Origin: Alloacidobacterium dinghuense
GTDB lineage: Bacteria; Acidobacteriota; Terriglobia; Terriglobales; Acidobacteriaceae
Length of the DNA stretch: 64,000 nucleotides
Assembly: GCF_014274465.1 (NCBI RefSeq)
Contig: NZ_CP060394.1
Span: 1 to 64,000 of the forward strand
Reading direction: 5' to 3'
Shown: positions 1 through 7,896 of the stretch, in pieces
Layout: each line of letters opens with the position of its first letter
How positions within the stretch are numbered: position 1 is the stretch's first letter
Notes under the pieces: generated by a model
Seen by the model: only the letters and a program-made list of their open reading frames with translations
Database searches by the model: none
Told to the model about the DNA's origin: nothing
Position numbers and translations under genes: made by a program

Positions 1-458
1 CCGGCGGAAGCGCTGAGCAGAATCCATAGCAACAGCTCCCGCACATTTTGCGGCGCGAGTTGGGCGAGAGTCTTTTGTGGGGTGGAAAGATGCGCGAGTT
101 TGAAGACGACGCTGATCGCAGCAAGAGTGATGACGGCTGCGATCCAGAATGCGGCGGCTAGGGCAACGTCCGTTCCCCAGTCGCGCAGCGTGGGGCGACG
201 CTGTCCGAGAAGTTGGCGAAGCGGTGTTCCGCGCATGCGAATGCCCCAGAGGACAAGCGCTGCGAGAAGCCATTCCCAGATCAGGGTTGCAAGGTATTGC
301 CCGAGGTGATGCTGGCTGAGTGCCTGATGCGTGGGCTTGATGCTGCCGAGCAATGAGAAAGCAAGAAGCGGCGCGACGAGGAGAGCCGTATGCCACCAGG
401 GAGCAATAGCAGGCAGTGTCGCATGTTCGCTGATTTCTGTGGCGTTTTGTTCACGCAT
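1..458 (-). CDS. Partial CPBP-like intramembrane protease family membrane protein (N-terminal part)
   Basis: The reverse strand reads open from an ATG at 458 to the window edge (about 152 codons), so the C-terminal part is missing. The visible protein begins MREQNATEISEHATLP and holds hydrophobic segments at roughly residues 20-37, 58-72 and 96-117, followed by another (ELLLWILLSASA) at the very edge. In CPBP (Abi) proteins from acidobacteria such a segment directly precedes the EExxxR catalytic motif, which would lie outside the window. The family assignment is therefore inference from hydropathy and edge context, not from catalytic residues. A forward-strand reading frame at 82-309 is a shadow. 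It could equally be another polytopic membrane protein. Confidence 0.45.
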   Translation of the reverse strand, partial: MREQNATEISEHATLPAIAPWWHTALLVAPLLAFSLLGSIKPTHQALSQHHLGQYLATLIWEWLLAALVLWGIRMRGTPLRQLLGQRRPTLRDWGTDVALAAAFWIAAVITLAAISVVFKLAHLSTPQKTLAQLAPQNVRELLLWILLSASA

Positions 459-555
459 CACGTCGGGGCCCTGATTTGATTGTTACACCCCGGCTTGATA
501 TCTTCATGTGTTTGCCATCTTGCTTTTGCCGTCTAATAGGATGTGGAGTCTTGAT

Positions 556-1740
556 ATGGAAGAAATCGTAATCGTTTCAGGTGTGCGCACCCCTGTTGGA
601 AAGTTTCAGGGTTCGTTGTCCGATCTTTCAGCTATGCAGCTTGGCGCCATCGCAGTTCGCGAGGCGGTGCGGCGCTCCGGTATCGATCCTGCGACTGTCG
701 ACGAATGCATCATGGGCAATGTGGTCTCGGCGGGGCTCGGACAGAATCCGGCGCGTCAAGCGGCCCTCAACGGCGGCTTGGCATCCTCCGTGAGTGCGAT
801 GACGATCAACAAGGTTTGCGGATCGGGATTAAAGGCCGTCGCGTTAGCGGCGCAGGCGATTCAGACCGGGAACTCGGAGATCGTGGTTGCGGGCGGAATG
901 GAGTCGATGACCAACGCTCCGTACCTGTTACCCAATGCGCGTAGCGGCTTTCGCATGGGGAATTCTGTTGCGGTGGATTCCATGGTCAACGATGGGCTGT
1001 GGGATTCGTTCAACAACTATCACATGGGGCAGACCGCGGAGAACGTCGCGGAGAAGTACAAGATCACGCGCGAAGAGCAGGACGAATATGCTCTGAACTC
1101 GCATCGCAAGGCAATAGAGGCCTGGAAGGAATGCCGATTTAAGTCTCAGGTCGTTCCGGTAGAGATTCCCGCGAAAAAGAAGGGGCAGGCGCCGACGCTG
1201 TTTGAGAGCGACGAGTCGATTCGCGAAGACGCGAGTATCGAGGCGCTACGCGCGCTGAAGCCCGCGTTCAAGAAAGATGGCACAGTGACCGCGGGAAATG
1301 CTCCGGGAGTAAACGATGCGGCCGCAGCGCTGGTGGTGATGTCGGCGGCCAGGGCGAAGTCACTCGGACTTCAGCCTCTGGTGAAGATTCGCGCCCAGGC
1401 GACAAGCGGGGTTGATCCGGCATGGGTGATGATGGCTCCCGTGACCGGCGTGCAGAAGCTCTTGGCCAAGACTGGGTGGACGGCTGACAGCGTGGATCTT
1501 TTCGAGTTGAACGAAGCATTTTCCGTCCAGGCGATTGCCGTGACGCGCGAGCTTGGCATTCCATTCGAGAAGGTGAATGTAAACGGTGGCGCGGTGGCGA
1601 TCGGGCATCCCATTGGCGCAAGCGGCGCGCGCGTGCTGATAACGCTGATCTACGAGATGATGCGCCGGGATGCGCATCGCGGGGTTGCAGCGCTGTGTCT
1701 GGGCGGAGGCAACTCTGTAGCAATGGCGGTGGAGCGCTGA
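556..1740 (+). CDS. Acetyl-CoA C-acyltransferase (thiolase)
   Basis: Thiolase II/III type enzyme (394 aa) that joins or cleaves acyl-CoA and acetyl-CoA (acetoacetyl-CoA synthesis or the last step of beta-oxidation). Sequence evidence: N-terminal [19 protein letters not shown], nucleophilic Cys88 in [11 protein letters not shown], His351 in [16 protein letters not shown], and the second catalytic Cys381 in CLGGGNS. Full length for the family. The frame is open upstream to 508, but the ATG at 556 is preferred because GGAG at 545-548 lies 7 nt upstream and because thiolases normally begin a few residues before the IVSGVRTP block. The next gene, a methyltransferase, starts inside its 3' end, so the two are probably co-transcribed. 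The direction of the reaction and chain-length preference cannot be read from sequence. Confidence 0.95.
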   Translation: MEEIVIVSGVRTPVGKFQGSLSDLSAMQLGAIAVREAVRRSGIDPATVDECIMGNVVSAGLGQNPARQAALNGGLASSVSAMTINKVCGSGLKAVALAAQAIQTGNSEIVVAGGMESMTNAPYLLPNARSGFRMGNSVAVDSMVNDGLWDSFNNYHMGQTAENVAEKYKITREEQDEYALNSHRKAIEAWKECRFKSQVVPVEIPAKKKGQAPTLFESDESIREDASIEALRALKPAFKKDGTVTAGNAPGVNDAAAALVVMSAARAKSLGLQPLVKIRAQATSGVDPAWVMMAPVTGVQKLLAKTGWTADSVDLFELNEAFSVQAIAVTRELGIPFEKVNVNGGAVAIGHPIGASGARVLITLIYEMMRRDAHRGVAALCLGGGNSVAMAVER

Positions 1741-2486
1741 CCGTAGGGTTCACCGGACGCGTGGACAGCTATCGCCAGTTCCGGCCTCGTTATCCAGAAG
1801 CGGTGGCCGCGCTGCTTGAAAAGGAATGCGGGCTGAATTCTCTCTCACAGATTGCAGATGTCGCTGCCGGAACCGGATTGCTCGCAGAAGTCTTTCTGGC
1901 TCGCGGCTTCCAAGTGGTTGCCGTTGAACCGAACACGGAGATGCGTTCGGCCTGCGAAACACTCGTTCAGGAGTACCCACGATTTCGCTGTGTGGATGGT
2001 GCGGCAGAAGCGACCGGCCTGCCGTCTTATTCTTTCGATCTCATCACAGTCGGCCAGGCGCTGCATTGGTTTGATCTGGATCGCACGCGCGTCGAATTTT
2101 CGCGGACTCTGCGACCGGGCGGCTGGTGCGCGGTGATCTATAACGAGCGCCGTCTTGGTGGAGATGCTTTCCACGACGGATACGAGCGGCTGCTGCGCGA
2201 ATTCGGCATCGACTATGAAACCGTGCAGCGTCAGCACTTGACCCCAGATCGAATCCACGGCTTCTTCGCCCCTTCCGAGATGCGCCGTGCTGCCTTTTCG
2301 AATGCGCAACTGCTCACGCTTGAGGCATTGGAGGGTCGGATCGTTTCTTCCTCATACATGCCAAAGCCAGGTCATCAGCGACATGCGGCGATGCTGACTG
2401 CGATTGCCACGCTATTCGAAAGCCATGCAGACAATGGCCGTGTCCGGCTGGAGTACGACTGCGTGGTCTCCTACGGCCAGCTCTGA
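1695..2486 (+). CDS. Class I SAM-dependent methyltransferase (type 11)
   Basis: 263-aa methyltransferase of the small-molecule type. SAM-binding motif I is [13 protein letters not shown] (from about residue 55), with the acidic ribose-binding residue in VVAVEPN (about E78), and the [10 protein letters not shown] block typical of the YafE/methyltransferase-11 group around residue 117. The start is uncertain: the only in-frame starts are GTG at 1695, overlapping the thiolase by 46 nt, and GTG at 1761 just before the conserved [11 protein letters not shown] segment; family members usually start 10-20 residues before that segment, favouring 1695 or a non-canonical start near the thiolase stop. 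Substrate unknown. The overlap suggests translational coupling to the thiolase. Confidence 0.85.
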   Translation: MSGRRQLCSNGGGALTVGFTGRVDSYRQFRPRYPEAVAALLEKECGLNSLSQIADVAAGTGLLAEVFLARGFQVVAVEPNTEMRSACETLVQEYPRFRCVDGAAEATGLPSYSFDLITVGQALHWFDLDRTRVEFSRTLRPGGWCAVIYNERRLGGDAFHDGYERLLREFGIDYETVQRQHLTPDRIHGFFAPSEMRRAAFSNAQLLTLEALEGRIVSSSYMPKPGHQRHAAMLTAIATLFESHADNGRVRLEYDCVVSYGQL

Positions 2487-2495
2487 TTCAGTTTC

Positions 2496-3881
2496 TCAGC
2501 ACTCGATTACATTCAGGGCGAGTCCGGCGAGCGATGTCTCTTTGTAGCGCGATTGCATGTCGAGTCCTGTGAGGTACATCGTCTTGATGACCTGATCGAG
2601 CGAGACCTTGTGGCTTTCCGACTCATTGAGCGCGATGCGGCATGCGTGCACAGCCTTCACCGCTCCCATAGCATTGCGCTCGATGCAGGGAATTTGCACG
2701 AGGCCGCCAATAGGATCGCAGGTCATGCCCAGGTTATGCTCCATGCCGATTTCCGCGGCGTGTTCAATCTGGCCATTGGTTCCGTTCATGGCAGCCATCA
2801 GTCCGCCGGCCGCCATGGAGCAGGCAACACCGACTTCTCCCTGGCAACCGACCTCGGCGCCGCTGATCGAAGCATTTTCTTTGTACAGAATGCCGATGGC
2901 AGCCGACACCAGGAAGTAGCGAAGAATTCCTTCGTCGTCTGCGCCGGGAATGAAATCACGATAATATCGAGCCACAGCAGGCACCACACCCGCGGCTCCG
3001 TTCGTCGGAGCGGTCACGACGCGACCTCCAGCCGCATTCTCTTCATTCACTGCCATGGCGTAGACCGTGACCCAGTCGAGCGGCGCTAACGGATCGGACG
3101 ACCCCTTATCCCGCAGCCGTTGCGCCAGACGTGGGGCGCGCCGGCGAACATTCAACCCACCCGGCAGGATACCCTCCGTGCGCATTCCGCGATCGATGCA
3201 GCCCTGCATGACGCTCCAGATGCGAAGAATGCCATTGCGCACTTCTTCTGCTGAGCGAAGTGCCGATTCATTCTCGAGCATCAGTTCCCAAATCGTCAGC
3301 CGTTTGTCCGCTGCCATCTGGAGCAGCTCTGCTGCGCTCCGGAAGGGGTATGGCAGCTGTGCGGTTGTCATCAGAGGGGAACTGCTCGTGCCTTCCGCAT
3401 CCGAAATGATGAAGCCGCCGCCAATCGAGAAAAAGATCTCGCTCGCAAGCATCGCGCCGCTGTCGTCATAGGCTGAGAAACGGACGCCGTTGGGGTGATG
3501 TGTCTGCGCACCTTCCGGAAACATCGTGTCACGGTGAAAGAGCAGATCGGTTCTTTCGGCGAACGGGATCGCTTTGCGTCCGGCGAGCAGCAGTTGATGC
3601 GAGCTGCGGATTCGCTCCAGCTTTGGTTCGATCGCTTCAGGATCGATGGTTGCTGGGTCTTCTCCGGAAAGCCCCAGCAGCACGGCGCGATCGGTGCCGT
3701 GCCCAATTCCGGTGAGCGCCAGAGAGCCGTACAACTCTGCGCACACGCGATTCGTGCGATCCAGTAAGCCAGCGGTCTCTAGCGAGGAAACAAAACGGCG
3801 TGCGGCCCGCATCGGGCCCATCGTGTGCGAACTGGATGGCCCGATGCCGATCTTAAATAGATCAAAAAGACTCGTCTTCAC
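2496..3881 (-). CDS. sdaA: L-serine ammonia-lyase (iron-sulfur type, single chain)
   Basis: Converts L-serine to pyruvate and ammonia with a [4Fe-4S] cluster. The 461-aa single-chain form carries the N-terminal beta domain ([14 protein letters not shown], residues 14-27) and the alpha domain with the cluster cysteines at C346 (GCQGE), C388 (TCDPIGG) and C399 (IPCIERN), all present. Length is normal for SdaA/SdaB. The start is a GTG at 3881; a TAAAAT hexamer lies 8 nt upstream and no clear Shine-Dalgarno site is visible. It ends 9 nt from the convergent methyltransferase stop, so both genes terminate in essentially the same place. Confidence 0.96.
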   Translation of the reverse strand: MKTSLFDLFKIGIGPSSSHTMGPMRAARRFVSSLETAGLLDRTNRVCAELYGSLALTGIGHGTDRAVLLGLSGEDPATIDPEAIEPKLERIRSSHQLLLAGRKAIPFAERTDLLFHRDTMFPEGAQTHHPNGVRFSAYDDSGAMLASEIFFSIGGGFIISDAEGTSSSPLMTTAQLPYPFRSAAELLQMAADKRLTIWELMLENESALRSAEEVRNGILRIWSVMQGCIDRGMRTEGILPGGLNVRRRAPRLAQRLRDKGSSDPLAPLDWVTVYAMAVNEENAAGGRVVTAPTNGAAGVVPAVARYYRDFIPGADDEGILRYFLVSAAIGILYKENASISGAEVGCQGEVGVACSMAAGGLMAAMNGTNGQIEHAAEIGMEHNLGMTCDPIGGLVQIPCIERNAMGAVKAVHACRIALNESESHKVSLDQVIKTMYLTGLDMQSRYKETSLAGLALNVIEC

Positions 3882-4182
3882 AAAGTCTTATTTTACTGCT
3901 TTGCAGCAGACTTCGTTTTCGCGCGCTTCTGTGGAGGTACCGGCTCGCTGCTGCGTGTAGGAAGCCGCCGCCATGAAGCGCACCGAAGGCTTGCTGTCGC
4001 CGAACGCTGTGCTCAGCAGATCGCTGCGCTCAAATATCTGTAAATTCGCATGATGGATCCCTTGTCGCTTCGAAATAAGCGCAAGTGCCTAAAGTTTGCG
4101 TCCTGCGCGGCTGGGAATGCATATCCTTCACATTACAAACGAGGCGCGATGCTATACTCCAGCCACTAATCTCAACAAATTT
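3882..4182. other. Intergenic region between divergent sdaA and comM-like gene
   Basis: About 300 bp with no convincing intact gene. It contains the possible HEAT-like remnant on the reverse strand and, near the right end, a TATACT hexamer (4153-4158) that could be the -10 element of the downstream ATPase gene; no good -35 element stands at 16-18 nt from it. No terminator or repeat was seen. Confidence 0.5.
3888..4088 (-). pseudogene. Possible decayed 3' end of a HEAT-repeat-like protein gene
   Basis: Upstream of sdaA the reverse strand has an open stretch without a start codon, reading DLLSTAFGDSKPSVRFMAAA (about residues 25-44 of the stretch). This resembles the end of a HEAT or armadillo repeat (xLGDxxPxVRxxAA). 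Switching frame just after it gives a Lys/Pro-rich tail, PVPPQKRAKTKSAAKQ, ending at a TAA at 3893-3895, which looks more like a natural C-terminus than the in-frame continuation. I read this as a gene remnant with a frameshift, but the resemblance is short and could be chance. No promoter or start is visible. Confidence 0.2.
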
Positions 4183-5742
4183 ATGCTATTTAAGGCCCTT
4201 AGTGCCGCAGTGTACGGCATCGACGCCAACATTATCGATGTTGAAGTTGATTTTTCCGGGATCAAGACGACCGAAGACCACTTTCATACCGTGGGTCTGC
4301 CGGACGCCGCGGTACGCGAGAGCCGCGACCGTGTTCGCGCCGCGATCAAGAACTCTGGATTCGACGTACCGCCGACGCACATCACGATCAATCTGGCTCC
4401 AGCCGATATCAAGAAAGAAGGGTCTGGGTTCGATCTCCCGATGGCGATCGGCATTCTCGGAGCCTACGGCGCATTGCAGCTCCGCGACCTGAGCCAGTTT
4501 CTCCTGGTCGGTGAGCTGGGTCTGGATGGTGGCTTGCGCTCAGTCTCCGGAATGCTGCCGGTCGCGGTCGCAGCACGCGAACGCGGAATCAAGAATCTCG
4601 TGATCCCCAAAGCCAACGCAAGAGAAGCGGCGGTAGTGGAGGGCGTGAATGTTTATCCAGTCGAGTCTCTCAACCAGGTACGCGAACTGCTGAATGCGGC
4701 AGGCAATGGAGGCATTCACACCGAGCCATTTCGGATGCAGACCGCAGAGATGCTGGGTGAGCTGCAGCATTTTCACGTCGACTTCGCCGATGTTCGCGGT
4801 CAGCAGACGGCGAAGCGTGCCCTCGAAGTAGCGGCTGCAGGCAGCCACAACATCCTGATGATTGGGCCGCCCGGCTCAGGCAAGACCATGCTGGCGAAGC
4901 GGCTGCCCTCGATTCTCGCGCCGCTCAGCTTCGAAGAAGCATTGGAGACGACGAAGATTCACTCCGTCGCCGGAGTTCTCGACGCGGACGCAGGACTGGT
5001 GACGCAGCGGCCCTTTCGCGCGCCGCACCATACGATCTCCGATGCCGGGCTGATCGGCGGCGGTGCGGTTCCGAGGCCGGGCGAAGTTTCGCTGGCGCAC
5101 AACGGCCTGCTGTTTCTCGACGAACTGCCGGAATTTCCACGCAATGTTCTCGAAGTAATGCGACAGCCGCTGGAAGACCGCAACGTTGTCATTGCGCGTG
5201 CTTCCATGTCGTTGACCTTTCCTTCGGCCTTCATGCTCGCGGCGGCGATGAATCCCTGTCCCTGCGGATATTTCAATGACAAGTCGCGCGAGTGCTCGTG
5301 TACCCCGCCGATGATCCAGCGCTATGTGTCGAAAGTTTCAGGACCCCTGCTCGACCGCATCGACATTCATATCGAAGTGCCAGCCGTACAGTATCGCGAA
5401 CTGCGTGCAGGAGCGGCGAGCGAAAGCTCAGCGGTTATCCGGTCGCGGGTGCTGGCTGCGCGGGAGATTCAACGCGAGCGCTTCACCAAAGCGTCAGAGA
5501 AGATTTATTCGAACGCGCAGATGAGCACACGGCAGATTCGCAGCTTCTGTGAACTGGGACCGGACGCGGAGCGCCTGCTGGAGCGAGCCATGCAGCAGCA
5601 GGGGCTTACGGCGCGCGCGCATGACCGCATTCTCAAAGTCGCCCGCACCATTGCCGATCTTGAAGGCGCACCGTCCATCACAGTGCCCCATATCGCAGAA
5701 GCGATTCAATATCGAACGCTGGATCGGAGTTACTGGAGTTAA
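4183..5742 (+). CDS. comM: YifB/ComM family Mg-chelatase-like AAA+ ATPase
   Basis: 519-aa AAA+ protein. Order of domains: N-terminal ChlI/S5-fold region (residues 1-175, [13 protein letters not shown] start block), AAA+ core with Walker A GPPGSGKT (228-235) and Walker [11 protein letters not shown] (from 309), then a CxC-containing loop (NPCPCGY, C359/C361) and the Mg_chelatase_C domain. Homologues such as ComM in naturally transformable bacteria act as DNA branch-migration helicases during integration of foreign DNA; elsewhere the role is less clear. The start at 4183 matches the family N-terminus; the frame is open upstream to 4096. No clear ribosome binding site. Its stop overlaps the stop of the convergent FNR gene by 3 nt. 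Confidence 0.93.
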   Translation: MLFKALSAAVYGIDANIIDVEVDFSGIKTTEDHFHTVGLPDAAVRESRDRVRAAIKNSGFDVPPTHITINLAPADIKKEGSGFDLPMAIGILGAYGALQLRDLSQFLLVGELGLDGGLRSVSGMLPVAVAARERGIKNLVIPKANAREAAVVEGVNVYPVESLNQVRELLNAAGNGGIHTEPFRMQTAEMLGELQHFHVDFADVRGQQTAKRALEVAAAGSHNILMIGPPGSGKTMLAKRLPSILAPLSFEEALETTKIHSVAGVLDADAGLVTQRPFRAPHHTISDAGLIGGGAVPRPGEVSLAHNGLLFLDELPEFPRNVLEVMRQPLEDRNVVIARASMSLTFPSAFMLAAAMNPCPCGYFNDKSRECSCTPPMIQRYVSKVSGPLLDRIDIHIEVPAVQYRELRAGAASESSAVIRSRVLAAREIQRERFTKASEKIYSNAQMSTRQIRSFCELGPDAERLLERAMQQQGLTARAHDRILKVARTIADLEGAPSITVPHIAEAIQYRTLDRSYWS

Positions 5743-6515
5743 TCGTAGCGCTCGAAGATAATCTGCTTGCGTTGCCAACCTAGTTCTTTCAGCTTCTCGC
5801 GGTTAGCGGAGACCATGTTGTTCAAGCCGCAGATGTAGGCATGGATGTCGAAGCCGGTTGGCTCAGCCACGGTCACGACCGGCTCTGAGTGTTTCCTGGC
5901 ACGCTCGGTAACGATTTCAGCGACGTGGTTCTGAACGTATCCGTGCAATCCCTCCCATCCGTCGTGTGGGCGGCTCAGCGTCGAAAGGTAGTGGAAGTTG
6001 TGGTGTTCCGCTGCGACTTTCTCAAAATACTTTCGGTAATAGATTTGAGGTTCGTGGCGCGTGCCATAGACGAGCCAGACGGGGCGCCCCTGGCTGCGGT
6101 CTTCGCCGGACTCCGGGAAAAGCCACTCCACGAATCCGCGGATCGGCGCGATGCCGGTTCCGGTGGCGATGAAGATGGAGTCAGTCAGCGGTTGACGTAG
6201 CATGAACAGGCCGTGGGGGCCATGAATCTGGAGAGTCTGTCCCGGTTCGAGATCGCAGAGCAGATTTGAGAAGAAGCCGTTTTGGACACGGTTTATGCAC
6301 AGATCGAACTGGTTTGCGCGCGGGGCCGAAGCGATGGAATATGCGCGGGTTTGCGTCTTTCCCTTGTCGTCGACTGCGACGCAGGAGATGAACTGGCCCG
6401 CCGCAAAGTCGAAGTGCGAAAGCTCGTCGATGGAGAATTCGAGGTGATAACACTGCGCCGCTTCGGAGAGCAATAGTTTCTGCTGAAGCCGAGCAGTAAA
6501 GAGTTGTCTGTCCAA
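5739..6515 (-). CDS. Ferredoxin/flavodoxin-NADP+ reductase-like FAD oxidoreductase
   Basis: 258-aa two-domain flavoprotein: FAD-binding barrel with RAYSIAS (residues 57-63) and NAD(P)-binding domain with [10 protein letters not shown] (119-128). Such enzymes move electrons between NADPH and ferredoxin, flavodoxin or similar carriers in the cytoplasm. There are no extra ferredoxin or oxygenase domains. The likely start is TTG at 6515, preceded by a purine-rich GAGGAGAGGG; no ATG lies near the conserved N-terminus. Divergent from a CysJ-like reductase, with 122 bp between them containing an inverted repeat, so the two may be co-regulated. The electron partner is unknown. Confidence 0.88.
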   Translation of the reverse strand: MDRQLFTARLQQKLLLSEAAQCYHLEFSIDELSHFDFAAGQFISCVAVDDKGKTQTRAYSIASAPRANQFDLCINRVQNGFFSNLLCDLEPGQTLQIHGPHGLFMLRQPLTDSIFIATGTGIAPIRGFVEWLFPESGEDRSQGRPVWLVYGTRHEPQIYYRKYFEKVAAEHHNFHYLSTLSRPHDGWEGLHGYVQNHVAEIVTERARKHSEPVVTVAEPTGFDIHAYICGLNNMVSANREKLKELGWQRKQIIFERYD

Positions 6516-6590
6516 CGTGGGTTACCCTCTCCTCTTTTGAAATTATCGCTTGCGCTCGAGTGCAACAGCAATGTCGGCCAATGCAGGCCA

Positions 6591-6619
6591 GCAGATATAC
6601 TTAATCAAACGATATCTGC
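6591..6619. promoter_or_regulatory. Perfect inverted repeat in a divergent promoter region (candidate operator)
   Basis: GCAGATAT (6591-6598) and ATATCTGC (6612-6619) form a perfect 8-bp inverted repeat with a 13-bp spacer, centred about 33 bp upstream of the CysJ-like start codon and lying in the space shared with the FNR gene. A TATACT hexamer at 6596-6601 overlaps the left arm and could be a -10 box. The geometry suits a dimeric regulator, but no regulator gene is adjacent. Confidence 0.4.
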
Positions 6620-6637
6620 GAAAAACCTGACTACTGA

Positions 6638-7792
6638 ATGAGCACACAGCCGCAAAAGTACACCCGAAACAATCCCTATATCTCGCGCATGCTGGTCAAC
6701 GTGCTGGTAACTGGAGCCGGCTCGGAAAAAGAGACACGTCATATCGAGCTGGAGCTTGAGCCCGGCATGGAATACACGCCAGGCGACGCCGTCGGCATCG
6801 TGCCTGAGAACCGGCCTTTAGAAGTGGCCGAGGTTCTTGAGAAGCTTCACTTCAAAGGCGATGAGCGCGTATTGGATCACTACAAAGTCGAGATCAGTCT
6901 GGAGGAAGCGCTGCGCACGCGGCTGGCTATCGGCAAGCTCACTCGAAGTGCTGTGAATGCGTATGCAAAGGTCGCTCCAGAATCAGTCCCCGGATATGCT
7001 GCTCTGAAAACATTGACGCTGCCCGACAACCGTTCTTTGGCTGAAGAGTATATCTGGGGCCGTGAGTTCATCGATCTCATCACGGAGTATCCCGGCGGAA
7101 TCACGCAGCCGCAGCAGTTGTTTACCATACTGGCCCGACTCACTCCGCGCATGTATTCGATTGCGTCGTCGCAATCATGGGTGAAGGATGCCGTGCATAC
7201 AATCGTGCGCGTTGTTTACTACACAAGCTATCAGCGTGATAGGCAGGGGCTGTGTTCCGGACATCTGGGAAAGCGCGCGCCCGAAGGCAGTACGATGCCG
7301 ATCTTTCTGCATTCGAACAACAACTTCCGCCTCCCGGAAAACACCGATACGCCGGTCATCATGATCGGTCCGGGAACGGGAATCGCGCCGTTTCGCGCCT
7401 TTCTGCAACACCGCAAGGCGCATGGCCACAAAGGCGAGAACTGGCTTTTCTTCGGCGAGCAGCGGCGCGCGTCTGATTTTCTCTATCGCGAAGACCTCGA
7501 AGGAATGTTCACGGACGGCATTCTCACGCGATTCGATACAGCCTTTTCCCGCGACCAGGCGCACAAAATTTACGTGCAGGATCGCATGCGGGAGCATGCT
7601 GCGGAACTGTTCAACTGGCTGGAGCGAGGCGCACATTTTTATGTATGCGGTGACGCGAATCGCATGGCGAAGGACGTGGAAACGGCGCTCCTGGAGGCCA
7701 TTGCCAAAGGTTTGAACGGTACGCCGGAAGCAGCGCAGGAGTATCTCGCAGCGATGAAGAAGGCGAAACGCCATCAGACAGATGTCTATTAA
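6638..7792 (+). CDS. CysJ-like diflavin reductase lacking the flavodoxin domain
   Basis: 384-aa flavoprotein matching the FAD-binding and NADPH-binding half of sulfite reductase alpha subunit/cytochrome P450 reductase: connecting-domain region (residues 40-155), FAD motif RMYSIASS (171-178), pyrophosphate loop GPGTGIAPFRAF (244-255), YVCGDANRMAKDVE, and the characteristic C-terminus with KRHQTDVY. There is no N-terminal FMN-binding flavodoxin domain, so a separate flavodoxin or direct transfer must complete the chain. Divergent from an FNR. No sulfite reductase hemoprotein gene is nearby, so a role in sulfur assimilation is only a family-based guess. No clear ribosome binding site. Confidence 0.88.
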   Translation: MSTQPQKYTRNNPYISRMLVNVLVTGAGSEKETRHIELELEPGMEYTPGDAVGIVPENRPLEVAEVLEKLHFKGDERVLDHYKVEISLEEALRTRLAIGKLTRSAVNAYAKVAPESVPGYAALKTLTLPDNRSLAEEYIWGREFIDLITEYPGGITQPQQLFTILARLTPRMYSIASSQSWVKDAVHTIVRVVYYTSYQRDRQGLCSGHLGKRAPEGSTMPIFLHSNNNFRLPENTDTPVIMIGPGTGIAPFRAFLQHRKAHGHKGENWLFFGEQRRASDFLYREDLEGMFTDGILTRFDTAFSRDQAHKIYVQDRMREHAAELFNWLERGAHFYVCGDANRMAKDVETALLEAIAKGLNGTPEAAQEYLAAMKKAKRHQTDVY

Positions 7793-7896
7793 GCGTTGAT
7801 GAATCTTCGGACGCAAAAATAGCCGCTCGACAGACTCGCTTTCGCGAGGTTCTCTGCATGCGTCCAAAATAGTGCAGCATATCGATCGGCTCGACA

